From the NCBI GenBank assembly GCA_946699065.1, contig CAMPDV010000117.1, positions 124,001-188,000 of the forward strand: a stretch of DNA of 64,000 nt. The letters run 5' to 3'. Below the pieces are notes generated by a model. That model made no database searches, had not been told where the DNA came from, and saw nothing but the letters and a program-made list of their open reading frames with translations. A program made the translations under genes and the position numbers. Each line of letters starts with the position of its first letter. Positions within the stretch are counted from its first letter, which is position 1. The stretch is from Loxodes magnus. Its lineage: Eukaryota; Ciliophora; Karyorelictea; Loxodida; Loxodidae. Positions 51,538 through 63,106 of this stretch are shown in pieces.

Positions 51538-52771
51538 GAGAAATTCACTGATACTTTCTTATAAGCACTTATAATTCATTTAGATCTAACATTTACTATT
51601 CTTATATTTGAATTGTTTCGGTGCATTACTAAATAAGTTTACTAGCTTCTTCGTAATTCCCCAGCAATGTCCTTAATTCCACGTTGTTATTTTGAATTGT
51701 CTTTTCTTTATTTTCAATTTCCTTTATTAATTCCTCATTCTTTTTCAGCAGCATTTTCATTTAATCATCCTAATTTTAAATCTTTTGTAAGTAATTTTGT
51801 ATTTTATTTTAATGTTCTTGTTCTTAGTCATCAAGTTAGGAATTTGCCTAGCCTATTTTTATTTTTCACTCTGTTTGCATGTTGCTCATATTATTAAGTT
51901 TGTCTGTCAAACTTTTATTATCTCATTTTAATTGATTAACAAGTTGAATGAGTTATTCTTATTTAAGTGTTTTAGGGACTCAATGTTACAAGTGCTGGCA
52001 TACTTATCCTCATGATCTCTAAAACTTCTTAGTTAAGTTTAGCTATATCTAAGGTTTCTTCTGGTTACTTATCCAGTCGCCAATAAAATCTAGAATTTGA
52101 ATGGTTTATTTTTTAGCGTTTTACTTCTGTTGAAGTATACTCTTTTAAAGCTAATCCTTTTCATTGAAAAGTTCTTAATACTAAGTAATCTATTCTTTGA
52201 AAAGCTTTATTTTTCCTCTTAGCTTTTTAATTTTTTCAAAGGCTTCATAGGGAGTTTTAAAATGCACTTGCCAAGCATTGAGCTCTTTTTCTAGTTCTTG
52301 CTTATCCTATGCAACTATGCTTTTCTCTTACTATTCTTTTTTGGCTTCTTATTTCGCTTTTGAAAGTAAAGAATGAGAGTTCTTCAATTCATTTTACAGA
52401 GTATTCTTAACATCCTTCTTCAATTCTTAAAGTTCAGAGTTAACATTTTATAACCTTGACAATGCATCTTTATACTTTTCTTTTAAGATGAACATTTCAT
52501 CTCTTAGATTTTCATTCTCTTTGTTGATATTTTCAAATTAATTATTCTAAATATCCAAGTCTTTCTCTTATATAGATATACGATGCACTAATTCTTTGTT
52601 AGTTTCTAGTTATATAGTGAGCTATTACTGCAAGTTCTTAATTTAGACTAAGAGTATTGTTTCACTATGCTGATACGTTTTCTTCTGAACCTCTATTTCA
52701 CTTTCTTATCCTTATAGTTTTTAAATAAGTAACTCTATTTACCTCATATAGTCTTTGTCCTTTACTTCCAT
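50843..52771 (-). CDS. Coiled-coil protein, unknown family
   Basis: ATG at 52771 (MEVKDKDYMRQIELLIQKLQ) to TGA 50845-50843, about 640 codons, coiled coil throughout (HRISIQEKDLDIQNNQFENI, KNEELIKEIENKEKTIQNNN, QHNNLLEQLELQEHTIKQLQ). TGA is used as Trp inside (for example NPWTLRLK). In the middle the best frame changes twice. Removing a 20-nt GT...AG stretch (GTAACCAGAAGAAACCTTAG, 52049-52068) and a ~25-nt one further on gives a continuous helical reading, and together they keep the overall frame. It is the intact source of the broken copies at 39-40.7 kb and 46.3-46.9 kb. Function unknown; a cytoskeletal role would be typical for such proteins in ciliates but is inference. Confidence 0.72.
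52049..52068 (-). other. Candidate 20-nt intron in the coiled-coil gene
   Basis: Begins GTAACC and ends CTTAG on the minus strand. Removal moves the reading into the frame NIAKLNQEVLEIMRIS, which is also conserved in the 46.4 kb copy. Size is close to the 17-nt intron of the Polo-like kinase. Confidence 0.5.
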
Positions 52772-53640
52772 ATTTTGGATATATCCTTTATTCAAAAAAT
52801 CGTTGAAAGGATTATCAAACCATAAACAAATGTAAATATCCTATTGAAGGAAACAAAAGTAAGAATATAACTAAACAAGCTTTAATTTACTGAATATTCC
52901 AACTATCAAGCACACTAAGATAAGTAAATAGCAGCATAGCTAATAATATAGGAGAGTATAGTAACTAAGGTATGCTAATTTCTAATGGAAGCTTTTAAGA
53001 AAGAGCTTTACTAGTTCTAATTATGCCTAAATAATGATAAAAAGTAGCCATTATTTTGATAGCTTTACTTATATGAAAATAAAACTTATAATTCTTGCTC
53101 TTTATAATAGTTTAAGCTTATTCAAAGGGTCATAATGAATAGAGCTAAAGGATTAAAGACATCAATAAGTTGTATAAAGCTTTGATAGGGGATTTAGGGT
53201 TAAAAGGTAAGAGAGTAAGGCATCAGACAGTAAGTTAATTAGCACTGTAATAAATAATTAAGGCCATATAAAGATTTACTTCATAAACATATCATAACTA
53301 ATAAAGAATGTTAGTTTATTAATTTAACAAAAGACTAAATACTTATCAAGCAACTCGCTTGATTGCACAGGTTCTTTAAAATAAAGACTAATTAAATAAG
53401 AGATATATAAAAAGATTATTAAGTACTAAATAAAATAGAATCAGTAATATTTGATAAGAGGTTTACAGTGATATAAATAACTATCTAGTTAAATGTACAA
53501 GATGGTTGAAAGTGCTTACCTTGATTCGAATTTTGATAGTTGCATATCAGATGCTTTATGTTTTAATGTTTTACTTTATAAGATTAAATAAAAATAGAGT
53601 CCTTTCATTCAATTGATTAAACAAACTAATGTTAATTTTA
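52772..53640. other. Spacer, no gene seen
   Basis: AT-rich sequence between two minus-strand genes; no protein-like frame. Confidence 0.4.
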
Positions 53641-54294
53641 TCATAAGTTGAACTTGGTGATATCCTAAACACTTGGAAGCTAGCAAACATTTTCAGTCTC
53701 CATAGGATCTTGAATATTCTATTGCAAAGGTTAATAGTAAGGCTACTACATATTTTATGCAGATTACTAACTTAATCCTTGAGGAAAAGGGTAAGAAGGT
53801 TAAGGCAACATCCCTTAGGTTTGGGCATTTTGCTATTATGGAGATTATACATAGTACACAACTGGGTAATACACCACTCGTTACTAAGTATTCTAAAGCA
53901 TGGGATGCAAAGGAATTTTCTCTACATTATCCGAATACATCACCGGTGCTTGGAAAACTGGAGATTTCTTTGGAGGCTAATAAGGAACTGCTCTTGATTT
54001 CTTCTTCCTGTCTTTTTTCTCATACTCTTTTGGCATGATTTTCAGCTTATTAATTTTACTCGTTGAAAGCATTTATGGATTAGAAAGCTCCACCCAAGCT
54101 TCGTTTTTCTAAGTAGTTGCATGAACAAAAATACTAAACTGGGCTTTGGTAGGAATCTAAAGTTCTTTGCAGAGTTGCTCCCTAAACTCATCATAAGAAG
54201 TCAAACTAGTGCACTTCAAGGAAACTTGCTGAGGATAAGCATCAGATCCAGAATCATAGGTAATGCTTAAACGCCACACTTGTTAATTTTCCAT
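53641..54294 (-). CDS. Small protein, beta-grasp-like N-terminus and PQ-rich tail
   Basis: ATG 54294 (MENQQVWRLSITYDSGSDAY) to TGA 53643-53641, exactly 217 codons in one frame and GC-richer than its surroundings. Residues ~5-90 look like a ubiquitin-like or PB1-like fold: a beta strand (VWRLSITY), a second strand (QQVSLKC), a helix (SYDEFREQLCKELQIP) and strands (QFSIFVHA, AWVELSNP, KLKIMP). A basic patch KKDRKKKSR could be a nuclear signal. The rest is Pro/Gln/Tyr-rich (PVVYYVQSPQQQ, QPYYQPLQQN), typical of a disordered interaction tail. Here Trp is written TGG. Small open frames on the opposite strand over the same region are shadows of this gene. Family not recognised. Confidence 0.8.
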
Positions 54295-54975
54295 TCTTTT
54301 ATAATTATCCGTACTTTTTGTTTAAAAACAATTATTTTGATTATTTTAATGTTTTAAACAATCAATATAATAAAAAGTAATAAAGGATACCATCTTAGTG
54401 TAAGTATAAGTATAACTCTTTTTACTTCCTATAATTCATTTTCTATTATCTTACTATTTATTACCTTTTCTTACTTTCAAGTAATCCTTTTTCCAATCTG
54501 CTTTACTTTACTGTATGCTTATGAGTTCTGTAATTAAAACCAAGTTTTAGAATAGCCTTATTTATACTCAGGCTATTATAAAGAATCAGCATATTTTCCT
54601 TTATATCCATAACCGACCCTTTTGCTAATTTCTAAAGAATGCATAAATATCCTACTTTTATGTAGGTGAATGAGATATAACTATTACTAGTATTATTTGA
54701 TATTTATTAAGCAATCACCATTAAGCTAACTGTATATTTAACATTATTATTACAAAATTAATTAGAAACTTCTTGCTTTTATTAATTGCCTACACTTCTA
54801 CCTTCATTTCTTATTAAAACATCTAGCTTAGTTTTATTAGATGCTTATAGTTATAAATGCTAATAAAATATTGCTTTTAAGATCCAGCTAAATATGAATA
54901 ATAACATAAGTATATCTAGAATAAAGTTGAGACTAGCAGAGAAAATAGAAAAACGCTAATGAGAAAAGTATACAC
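54295..54975. other. AT-rich spacer, no gene seen
   Basis: No protein-like frame. Confidence 0.4.
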
Positions 54976-55560
54976 TTAATTAAAAAATGGGCAATAGTTT
55001 AATCTATCTCTTAGTAGCTTATGTTTAATGAAAGATTTGCTAAGAGCTATGTATTTATAAGGCCTTTTGCTTTTATTTTATTTCAGCATTTTCAATCAAT
55101 CTTCTAGTCTACCGAGTAAAAATGATTACGCGAGAGTTATCTTATAATCTAAAATTTAACTTCCTTGAGAAATTTCTTTCAGTCTAATTTCTAGCTGCTT
55201 TTAATTTTTAGAACTTCATACTTATAAATATTGCTTGGTGTAACATTCTTCCTTTGTCCTTTTATATAAAATAGACTTTATTATACCAAATTATTGCTAG
55301 ATTTTAGAAATGCCAGATTCTAAAACTACTCAAATGATTGACTTTTTATATAGAATTTTTTAATAGTCAATTTCTTTGTTTCGTACTTTCTCTCTAAATA
55401 AGAGAACTTAATTAACAACATATCAACATAGATTAATTTAGATATAAACTTAGTATTTTATATTAAGTATCTGCATTTTAAGCTTCAAATCTCAATTTTA
55501 ATTTGATCTAAAATTAGTTTATTTTTGTTGACATGATTTAGATTTAATTTAATTAACCAT
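54976..55560 (-). CDS. Possible small gene, unknown function
   Basis: From ATG 55560 a minus-strand frame of 194 codons becomes increasingly protein-like: LFREKVRNKEIDYQKILYKK, SGISKIQQQFGIIKSILYKR, QKQLEIRLKEISQGSQILDY, ITLAQSFLLGRLEDWLKMLK (TGA as Trp). TAA at 54978 is a formal end, but TAA is Gln in this code, so the end is unknown. It may be a real short gene or a relic. Confidence 0.3.
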
Positions 55561-57025
55561 TTTTGATTAGAAACTCCTTTTTTTCTATTTTTTAGATTTA
55601 TTTAGTGTTTTTTAAGTGAATCTATCTCAGTTTAACTAGTCTCCTTGTAGACTAATTTTAACTTAATATTGAGTCAAGTTTTAGTTCTTAAAGCTTCTAG
55701 TAGTTTAAAATTGCTATCATTTATTTTTACCTTTTTCTTTAAGATAATAATTTATATTTGTATCACTAGTAACGGTAGAAGGTTGTATTTAAATAGCTTA
55801 CTGTACCTCTAATGGTTTATGTTTCTGTAATATACTAAATGCTTAAAGATAACTAATATTATAAAATATTCAGATTATTTAGTTCAGCTTAGAATTCTTA
55901 ACTACTATTTATACTAGTGACTCTTAAAATGCTACTATAATCTTATCACCTATACTTACCTAATAATGAACTTTCTTAATTTAATAATTTAGTCTTATGT
56001 TTTTATTTATCGACTGTGTGCTTCTTTAAGCATTTTACTAAACTTGCAAAAAGAACTACTAGTTCATACTCCTTTTTAAGTAATTCTCCCTTATAAATTA
56101 GTTCTTTGGTATACTCACTTATATATCAATCTTATACTTATAGCCTTAGTCTATATCTATTACTACCAGTCTTCTACTTTTATTAGTTTCTTGCTAATTT
56201 ATTAAATAATAAGAGTAAATAGCAGAGATTTAGTATAAGCAAATATTATATATCAAATAAGGAGTTTTCAAAATATAAGCTTCAATATATGCAAAAAGAG
56301 TAACTTCAGATCAATAGTAAGATATTTTATTTCTGCATATTCTTAAAATTATTATACGTCTTTATATTAAAACGATTGAGTTAATGCTACTCAATTAACA
56401 TAAATTAGCGTTATAAGCAGAAATAGTAATATAAGTGCTATTGATATTTCATTATTAAGATATCTAGCTAGCTTTAAATTAAACCTTATCCTTTAATTTA
56501 GTAAAGACTTTAAATTATTTAATTGGGTTTCTAAGTTAAGGCTAGTGTTAAACTAGCTTAAAGATATAATATCTATTAGGATTTATATTTAAATTAAAGT
56601 ACAACAGTCTTTAATTTGTTATACAGTGATTTAGATAGTTAAAGTAGATTAAAATAGCTTAGTTTATAAATAGTTTCTATAAAAGCTGATAAAGTATTAC
56701 TCACTAGCAAAATTACTAAAGAGTTAGAGAAAATGTTCTTAGATTTGATTTGCATTCTATAATATGTTGGCAAGTTAGCCAAGCATTAGTTTATCATATT
56801 TTCAATATACATCTTCTTATTATCAAAGAACATTATACCTGCTTTACCTCAATGCTAATTGACTATATTTTTATTTTTTTATATTAGCAATTATAGATAA
56901 ATTAGAGTATTAAAGCTCTTCTTGTGCCTGTTAATTTATTGTTAAAAAATTAATAATTGTAGAATATTTAAATAGGTGAAAGAAGTTTGATTTGTAGTTT
57001 TGAAGTGTCTTGTATATAATGAATA
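55561..57025. other. AT-rich spacer, no gene seen
   Basis: Downstream of the Polo-like kinase (minus strand). No gene, RNA or repeat recognised. Confidence 0.4.
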
Positions 57026-59028
57026 TCAATATGAGTAGTTATATAATTTCAGAAATTTATTGTTAACATAATATTCTTCTATCTCAAGGTTACTTCTTTG
57101 ACTCTATTTCTAGTGTTGGACTACGAATTTATCGAGACCCTGCTGTGTTAATAACTTACCTGGTCCATTTTAGTGACTACCAGTACTTAACATATGAGTT
57201 AATATATCCTTAGTGTACTTCAATCGTTTGCTCATCTCAGGATTATTGCTATCGAGAGCTGAAGAAAGAGGGTATGTTTGTCTCTCACCCTTTTTATTTA
57301 CATAAGTAACAAGTTTGGTTGCACTTGATAGTATGATTTCAGTATGATCTTGGAAATTGACTTGGACTATCTTGTTCGACAATCTAAACATGATAGCGTG
57401 TTTAGTTCTCATCCACTTTTTAACATAAACTTAGGTATTTTAAATTTATGATTTTTCCTCTTCAGTCTAATTAATTTCGTTCTATAATAAATAATTACTT
57501 TATCCCCTTCCAAGTAGGAACGAAAATGCTATAAAAGAGTCATTTTTTTCTATAGTTCCTTTGGAAAATCATCAAGAGTTCTTGATATTACTATATCCTG
57601 CTTGTCACTCGATCTTCGTTCAATATAATCGAAGTTTTTTAAATTTGGATCTAGAATTATTTTGGTAGAGTCATTAAAGAATACGCCAGTTGCTCCGTTA
57701 CTTAGTAAATATCCTAAACCATATTTACTGGAATAGTCTACCCATTTCTTTACTCAGACTTCTTAAGGCTTTCCACCTTAAGTAAAATTACTACTTGCAG
57801 CTTAATTTACAGCAGGCCTTGCTGATTTCTTGTCTGCATTTCTACTGCTTGTTGGTCTGAGATCGCTTCTTGGAGTTGCACGTGAAGAAGGCCCATGAGG
57901 AGACTTTTCATCCTGAATAGGATTTAGTTTGTTTTACTTTCTAGAAGATAAACGCTCAGTGTTGTGCAAGTCTCCCTAACTCTTTTTAGATTAAACTTGA
58001 TCTTATATTCCAGGAGCTGTATCTGCAAGTCTTAAAGATCCTTATTTTTACACCTATTAATTATTTGGCATATATTGACGTAAAAATGAAGATGGAGGTG
58101 GACAAGCTAAAGTACTAGAAGGCATCACCTTAGGTACCATTCATCCCTAGTGAAAGAATTCGTGCTAAAGTATATCATCGAGCGATGGTCTTCTGGAAGG
58201 TTCTCCGTTTAAAATTCTTGTTATAAGACTTTTAGCTGCGTCAGAAATAATGACATGTTCTGGAAAAGTATAGGCATTCATTTTTATTCTTCTATATGTA
58301 GTTTTTACATCCGAAGTTTCAAAAGGAGGTTTTCCTATTAATAGAGTATAAATAATAACTCCAAGTGACCAAATGTCAACCTCATAAGAATGGCCAATTT
58401 TACCATCTAAAACTTCAGGGGCGATATAATTTGGAGTACCACAAATAGTCCTTTTTTTCTCTCCTTCAAACTCAAGTTTTGTTGCTAGTCCAAAATCTCC
58501 TATTTTAATCTCCATTTTTTCATTGAGAAATAGATTGCCCAATTTAAGATCTCGATGTATAACTCTGGTCTAATGTAGGTATTTTAAAGCATTAAGACAC
58601 TATAAAATATAGCACTAGACTTCGATTTCAGTAAGTCTTTTTCTTCTTCTAAGCATTTCATTCATAGTTTAATTCGTACAAAGTTCAAGCAGAATGTAAA
58701 CATTCTCAGAGTCTTCAAAAAAGTGCTCAAAACTCACAACATGATTATTATGTAATGACCTGTGAATTTTTATTTCAGACATAAGCTTCTACTTAGCTCT
58801 TGATTTCGTAAGACTTGATTTAGCAACTATTTTAGCAGCTGAAACTTTATTAGTTTCTAAATTAAGAAATTCATAAACTCTAGCGAATCCTCCCTTTCCC
58901 AAAAATCTGGACTTTTAATATCTTCTAACAGTAACATCTCCATTTACCTTTACAATTTTCTCTTCAATTATACCATTTTACTCGCTTTCCTACTAAGGTC
59001 GTCTAGAACTGGTATGACTAGAAGTCAT
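57026..59028 (-). CDS. PLK: Polo-like kinase
   Basis: Serine/threonine kinase controlling mitosis and centriole/basal-body events. The start at ATG 59028 gives an N-terminal tail, then a full kinase domain: glycine loop [11 protein letters not shown], lysine in [18 protein letters not shown], activation loop [16 protein letters not shown] with the Thr phosphorylated in other PLKs. A Ser/Pro-rich linker follows, then polo box 1 ([30 protein letters not shown]) and polo box 2 ([29 protein letters not shown]). Two in-frame TGA codons (58143-58141 and 57757-57755) must be Trp; the second sits on the Trp of the conserved WVxKWVDYS motif. A 17-nt intron at 57482-57498 restores the frame between the polo boxes. 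With TAA after TGSH read as Gln, the protein ends at TGA 57028, 661 residues, close to animal PLK1 size. The gene starts about 420 bp downstream of the stop of the coiled-coil gene on the same strand. Confidence 0.95.
57482..57498 (-). other. 17-nt intron in the Polo-like kinase
   Basis: GTAATTATTTATTATAG on the minus strand. Without its removal, polo box 1 and polo box 2 are in different frames. With it, the start and stop of the gene are in phase and the joined sequence (YLEGDK-NEINQTEEEK... VYVKKWMRT) matches PLK architecture. Confidence 0.85.
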
Positions 59029-59446
59029 TTATAAATATAAAAATTCTAAGAAATTAACTTATTTTTTCACTTTGAAATTAAATTTGAAATTTTATTTATT
59101 GTATACCTTAATATATCTAAGCAGGTTATCCTATTGAATTCATAGAAAATGCATTTTCTGTTTTCCTGTTGTGTATATAAGCCTTGCTTATCTTTAATTA
59201 ACTGCTTTTACCTTCTACTATCCCGCCATACTTGTAGTCTAATGTTTTTAAATATAATGGGTCGGGTAGGCTTACTTGATTTTTCGAATGGAAATGAATT
59301 ATAGTTTCTTATTTGAAGTTTAGTTTAAGGCTGTAAACTAATTAAATTTAGTGTTGTAAAGATAAGCTAGTGAGATGTAGGAGAGAGTTAATGAAAAGTT
59401 GATTTATTTATTTTTAATAGAATAATCAATTAAAATTAAAGTTATT
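59029..59446. promoter_or_regulatory. Short spacer upstream of the Polo-like kinase
   Basis: About 420 bp between the stop of the coiled-coil gene and the PLK start. It should hold the 3' end of one and the promoter of the other; no specific motif is recognised. Confidence 0.35.
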
Positions 59447-62400
59447 TCACAAAATTTCATTGTGGAACTTATCCAGAGTTTGCATAATCTACTCACTTCC
59501 ACGTATAGGTTGCTTTCTTATCTTATCAGCATATTTTAATGTATTTGAATCTTTCAAGTTCATATTTTAGAAAGATAACACCTATGCGTTCAAATCAGAC
59601 ATGTAATTGTATAGGAAGCTCTATAGAACAGTCAGCATCTTGTGTACAATATCCTTACCTACCTGTTGTCTCCAAGTTCTTCTTACGTTTGAAACAAGTT
59701 CATCTATTTTATCAACTACCTATTGTAATAATACTTGTAAGTTAACTAGATTTTGCACGTAAGCGTTTATCTATTACTGTATATTTTCGTATATATTGTC
59801 TACTTTTTCTTTAAGAATCTAAGTTAGTTCATGACTAACAGATTCCAAATTCTCTTACTGTATTTCCTCATATAAAGCTTCTGTATGAGCATCTTTAGGA
59901 GATAGTTGTGAAATAATTGCTAAGATCTTCTAGTAAGTACATTTTTCTCTCACTACTTATGCATAAGTACGCTGCTTGATAGTTTCTAGCTTGTTACATA
60001 ATAATTTAAGCCAGGTCTTTAATGTAGGGTTTTTGTCTGCAAGATCCTGAATTAAAGTTTCAACTTGTTCTCCATATCCTTCCTCTGGAATGGGTTTCAT
60101 ATCTATAGTCTGATTTATCCTTTCTTCAAGGAACCTTAAAATAAGTTCAAACTCTCGAATTCTTTTTTGATAAGTCTTTTTATCTGTTTCTTTTTTGCTC
60201 TTTAGCTCTTGTAGATTTCTTTCTAATTCAATTGATCCTTTTTCTAATGAATAGTTTCTGTTCTTTAATTCTCCCATTAAAGCTTCTATTTTTTCTTAGT
60301 CTAAGTTTTATTGTTCGTTTGCCTTCATTCTCTCCTTCTCTAATAAAACCTATAGCTACCTTACTTCATCAGATTTTGATTGTTAATCTAGCATTGTTCT
60401 TTCTAGTTAACCTTTTAGAGCGATCTATTCCTTCTAGCTTTGCATAAGCTCACGATGTAATCCTATGCTCTCGTAAGATTATTGGTTACTTCTCAATGAC
60501 TTACCACTGTAGCCTAGTCTATAATCTTCTTACTACCCTTGAATATCAATATTTTTTTCTAGTTATTACTTATATTCCATGTTCTTCTTCTCTAGCATTG
60601 CAATTTCACTCCTCAAAGATCTGATTGTTTAATCATAATTGTCATAATATTAGTTATGAGAAGGTTTTCCCGTCTTTAGTGAATCTCTTGCTTCTTATAG
60701 ATCCAAAGCTAATATTTCTTTATCTTTAACTAATTGTTCAATTTCAAATTATTTGGTATCAACAAGCTTCTAAAGTCTTTCAATATCACTTATAAAATTT
60801 AATCTTATTTACTCAACTTCAGACTGTTCAGAATCTCTTCCCTATAATTCATTAATATACTATTGGAGCTTTTAAATTTCTGTTTCCTTACCAAATAGCT
60901 CCTTATTAAGTTCATCTAACTTCCTTTTAAGCATATTTGTTTCAGTTTCTAATTACGATTACAAAAAATTTCTGGTATGACTATCTTCTCCTGCAATATC
61001 CTTAACCTACTTGATTCTATCAAGGAGATCTCTTCTTTCTACATCCCATTTAAGTTTTTCTTAATTTAAGTGTTCCAATTAGCTTTTGAAAGATTAAGCT
61101 TCTAATTCAAACTACTTTAATCTGTTTATTTCCCTAATAATTTCATTAATATGAAAAGAAGTAATATCACGTTCTTTTTACTATCCTGAGTCAATCACTG
61201 AAATGCCTAGAGTACGTTCTATATGCCAAAGATCATTTTTAGCTCTCAACATATCCTACTTCTGCAGTTTTCCATCATCATTTGTGAACTTAAGAGATCT
61301 CTGAAGTTCATCATTTTCTTACTGTAATTCAGAAATTTAAGATCTTAGATTAGCTATTTATTCCTACTAGAAATATTGTTTTTTATAGGCAGACTATAAG
61401 TTGATACTTGCTATTTTTTCACACTCTGGGATGATATCTTTGGTTATCAGTTTTTCTCTATCCTCTATTTCATTTCGCTATTCTGATATCATAAGCTTTA
61501 GCTAGTTTATTTATTCTTAATGTGTTAGTTTTTGCTCATCAATCACTTACTATTTTTCTTGCATTAGCTAAGCAAAGTCTTAAATAATTTCTTATAGCTA
61601 ATGAATTTGATTAATGTACTATCCTAATTGAGACTCCAGTTCATTGCTGTACATTATTCAGCGTTCTAATTCAGGGCGCATCTTCAAAGGTAGCATCTAC
61701 ATTTTATCAAGTTTATTCTACAAAAATCTGCCTTCTTCCTAGGATATTACTCCTAGATCTTTCAAGACCATATTTTCTCTTTATAAAGCTTCTTATAGTA
61801 AAAGTTCGTTGTGATCTTCCATAACATTACTTTCTGCTACTGACTAATCATTCATAATTTTACTAATTGATGGAGTTGTTGTAAGTTTCACTTATGCCTT
61901 ACGTTTTAAAGGAGTATGAGTTACAGACTGGGCTCTATTGTTTTGATTAGCAATGCTGGCAGTTGTTGTAAAGCTTCTTAAAACGTTCTCAGCTTGTCTC
62001 TTTATATGCTAAACTTCAAGATCCATTTCCTATTCTCTTTGCTTAAGTTATTAAATAGATTACTATAATGCAGACTAGCAATTTTCTAACTCTTTTTGCA
62101 ACTCTTCATTTCTCTACTTCTCAGTTTCAAAAGCTTCATCTTTTAGTTGGTTTTCTTTTTCAATATCATTTATTTTTTCTACTAGTTCTTCAAGGGTCTA
62201 ATTTAGTCTTGCTCTTTCTTCTAGCAAAGATTCAATTTATTACTACTGCTCATTAGATTCATTCATTTGAATCCTATGCATTTCTTAGACATCATCTTTT
62301 AGTTTTACATTTTCTATTCTCAGTCTTTCCTCAGTTTTTTTCAATGTGTCATAATTCTCCAACTTTTTTGCATAAGCAGTAAGTTATCTTTCATTCTATC

Positions 62401-63106
62401 TCAGCTATTTTTTAAGTGATTCTATCTGCTTTTCTGATTTTGAGAGTTTTTTAGCTGTAGCTTCGCATTCATCGTTCAGTTTTCTTATCAGAACTTGAGC
62501 TTTATCCAAAGCTGAGTCTCTTGTTCTAGTTTCTTCTTCTATTTCTTCATTGATTTTTAGCAAACGCTCGTTTTCAATTTCTAGTTCTCTGATTTTTTCA
62601 GAATCTATAGGATCCTAATTAACAAGCCTTAACTATAAATCTTCTATTTGCTTTTTCAAATCGTTTTCAATCTGAATTTTTTGTTAAAAGTCTTCATATA
62701 GCGCATCATGAGCCTTTAGCTCGTTTTCATATTGACGCTTTTTCTGTCGCAACTGTTCTTTTAAACTTTCCATCTCTTGCGTAAGGTTATCGCATTTCCC
62801 ACAAGGCTCTTACGCTTCCATTTTTTCTTAAACTATTTATTTTTCGTAAAATCCTCTTAATGCTGTAAATTTTTCTAAAAGAGCATTTATTTTTCTTATT
62901 ATTAGTTTTAATTTTAAATCTAACCTCTATCTTTTATAGTTATCCTATTTTTTCTTATCTATCAAATGACTAGAAAAAACTAATTGTAATAGCTAATTGC
63001 TAAGCTGGAGCTTTTAGATTCTTATACTCTTTATTTATAAAATATCTACACTTGATTAAGCTTTGAGACTTTGAACTTTGGAGACTTATTAGGAAATCTC
63101 TTACAT
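59447..63106 (-). CDS. Long coiled-coil protein, possibly CEP290-like
   Basis: ATG 63106 (MQEISQQVSKVQSLKAQSSV) to TGA 59449-59447, 1,219 residues in one frame without introns. The start is placed upstream of the ATG at 62821 because 95 codons before it are protein-like (FSSHLIDKKKQDNYKRQRLD). Coiled coil runs almost end to end. A short CxxC near residue 100 (EPCGKC) is followed by helical heptads. Around residues 540-620 a less regular region (DLWHIERTLGISVIDSGQQK ... LNQEKLKWDVERRDLLDRIK) recalls the RxxLGL / LEEERLxLKxxIR segment of CEP290, a transition-zone protein; that match is from memory and weak. The four Trp I noted are TGG, and I noticed no TGA read as Trp, unlike its neighbours. 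Glutamine is freely written TAA/TAG. A basal-body or ciliary role is inferred from the coiled coil and the PLK neighbour. Confidence 0.85.

Noticed and set aside
53757..54038. Plus-strand open frames of 93 and 72 codons
   Set aside because: They lie antisense to the 217-codon minus-strand gene (53641-54294), which has much better protein composition and a clean start and stop.
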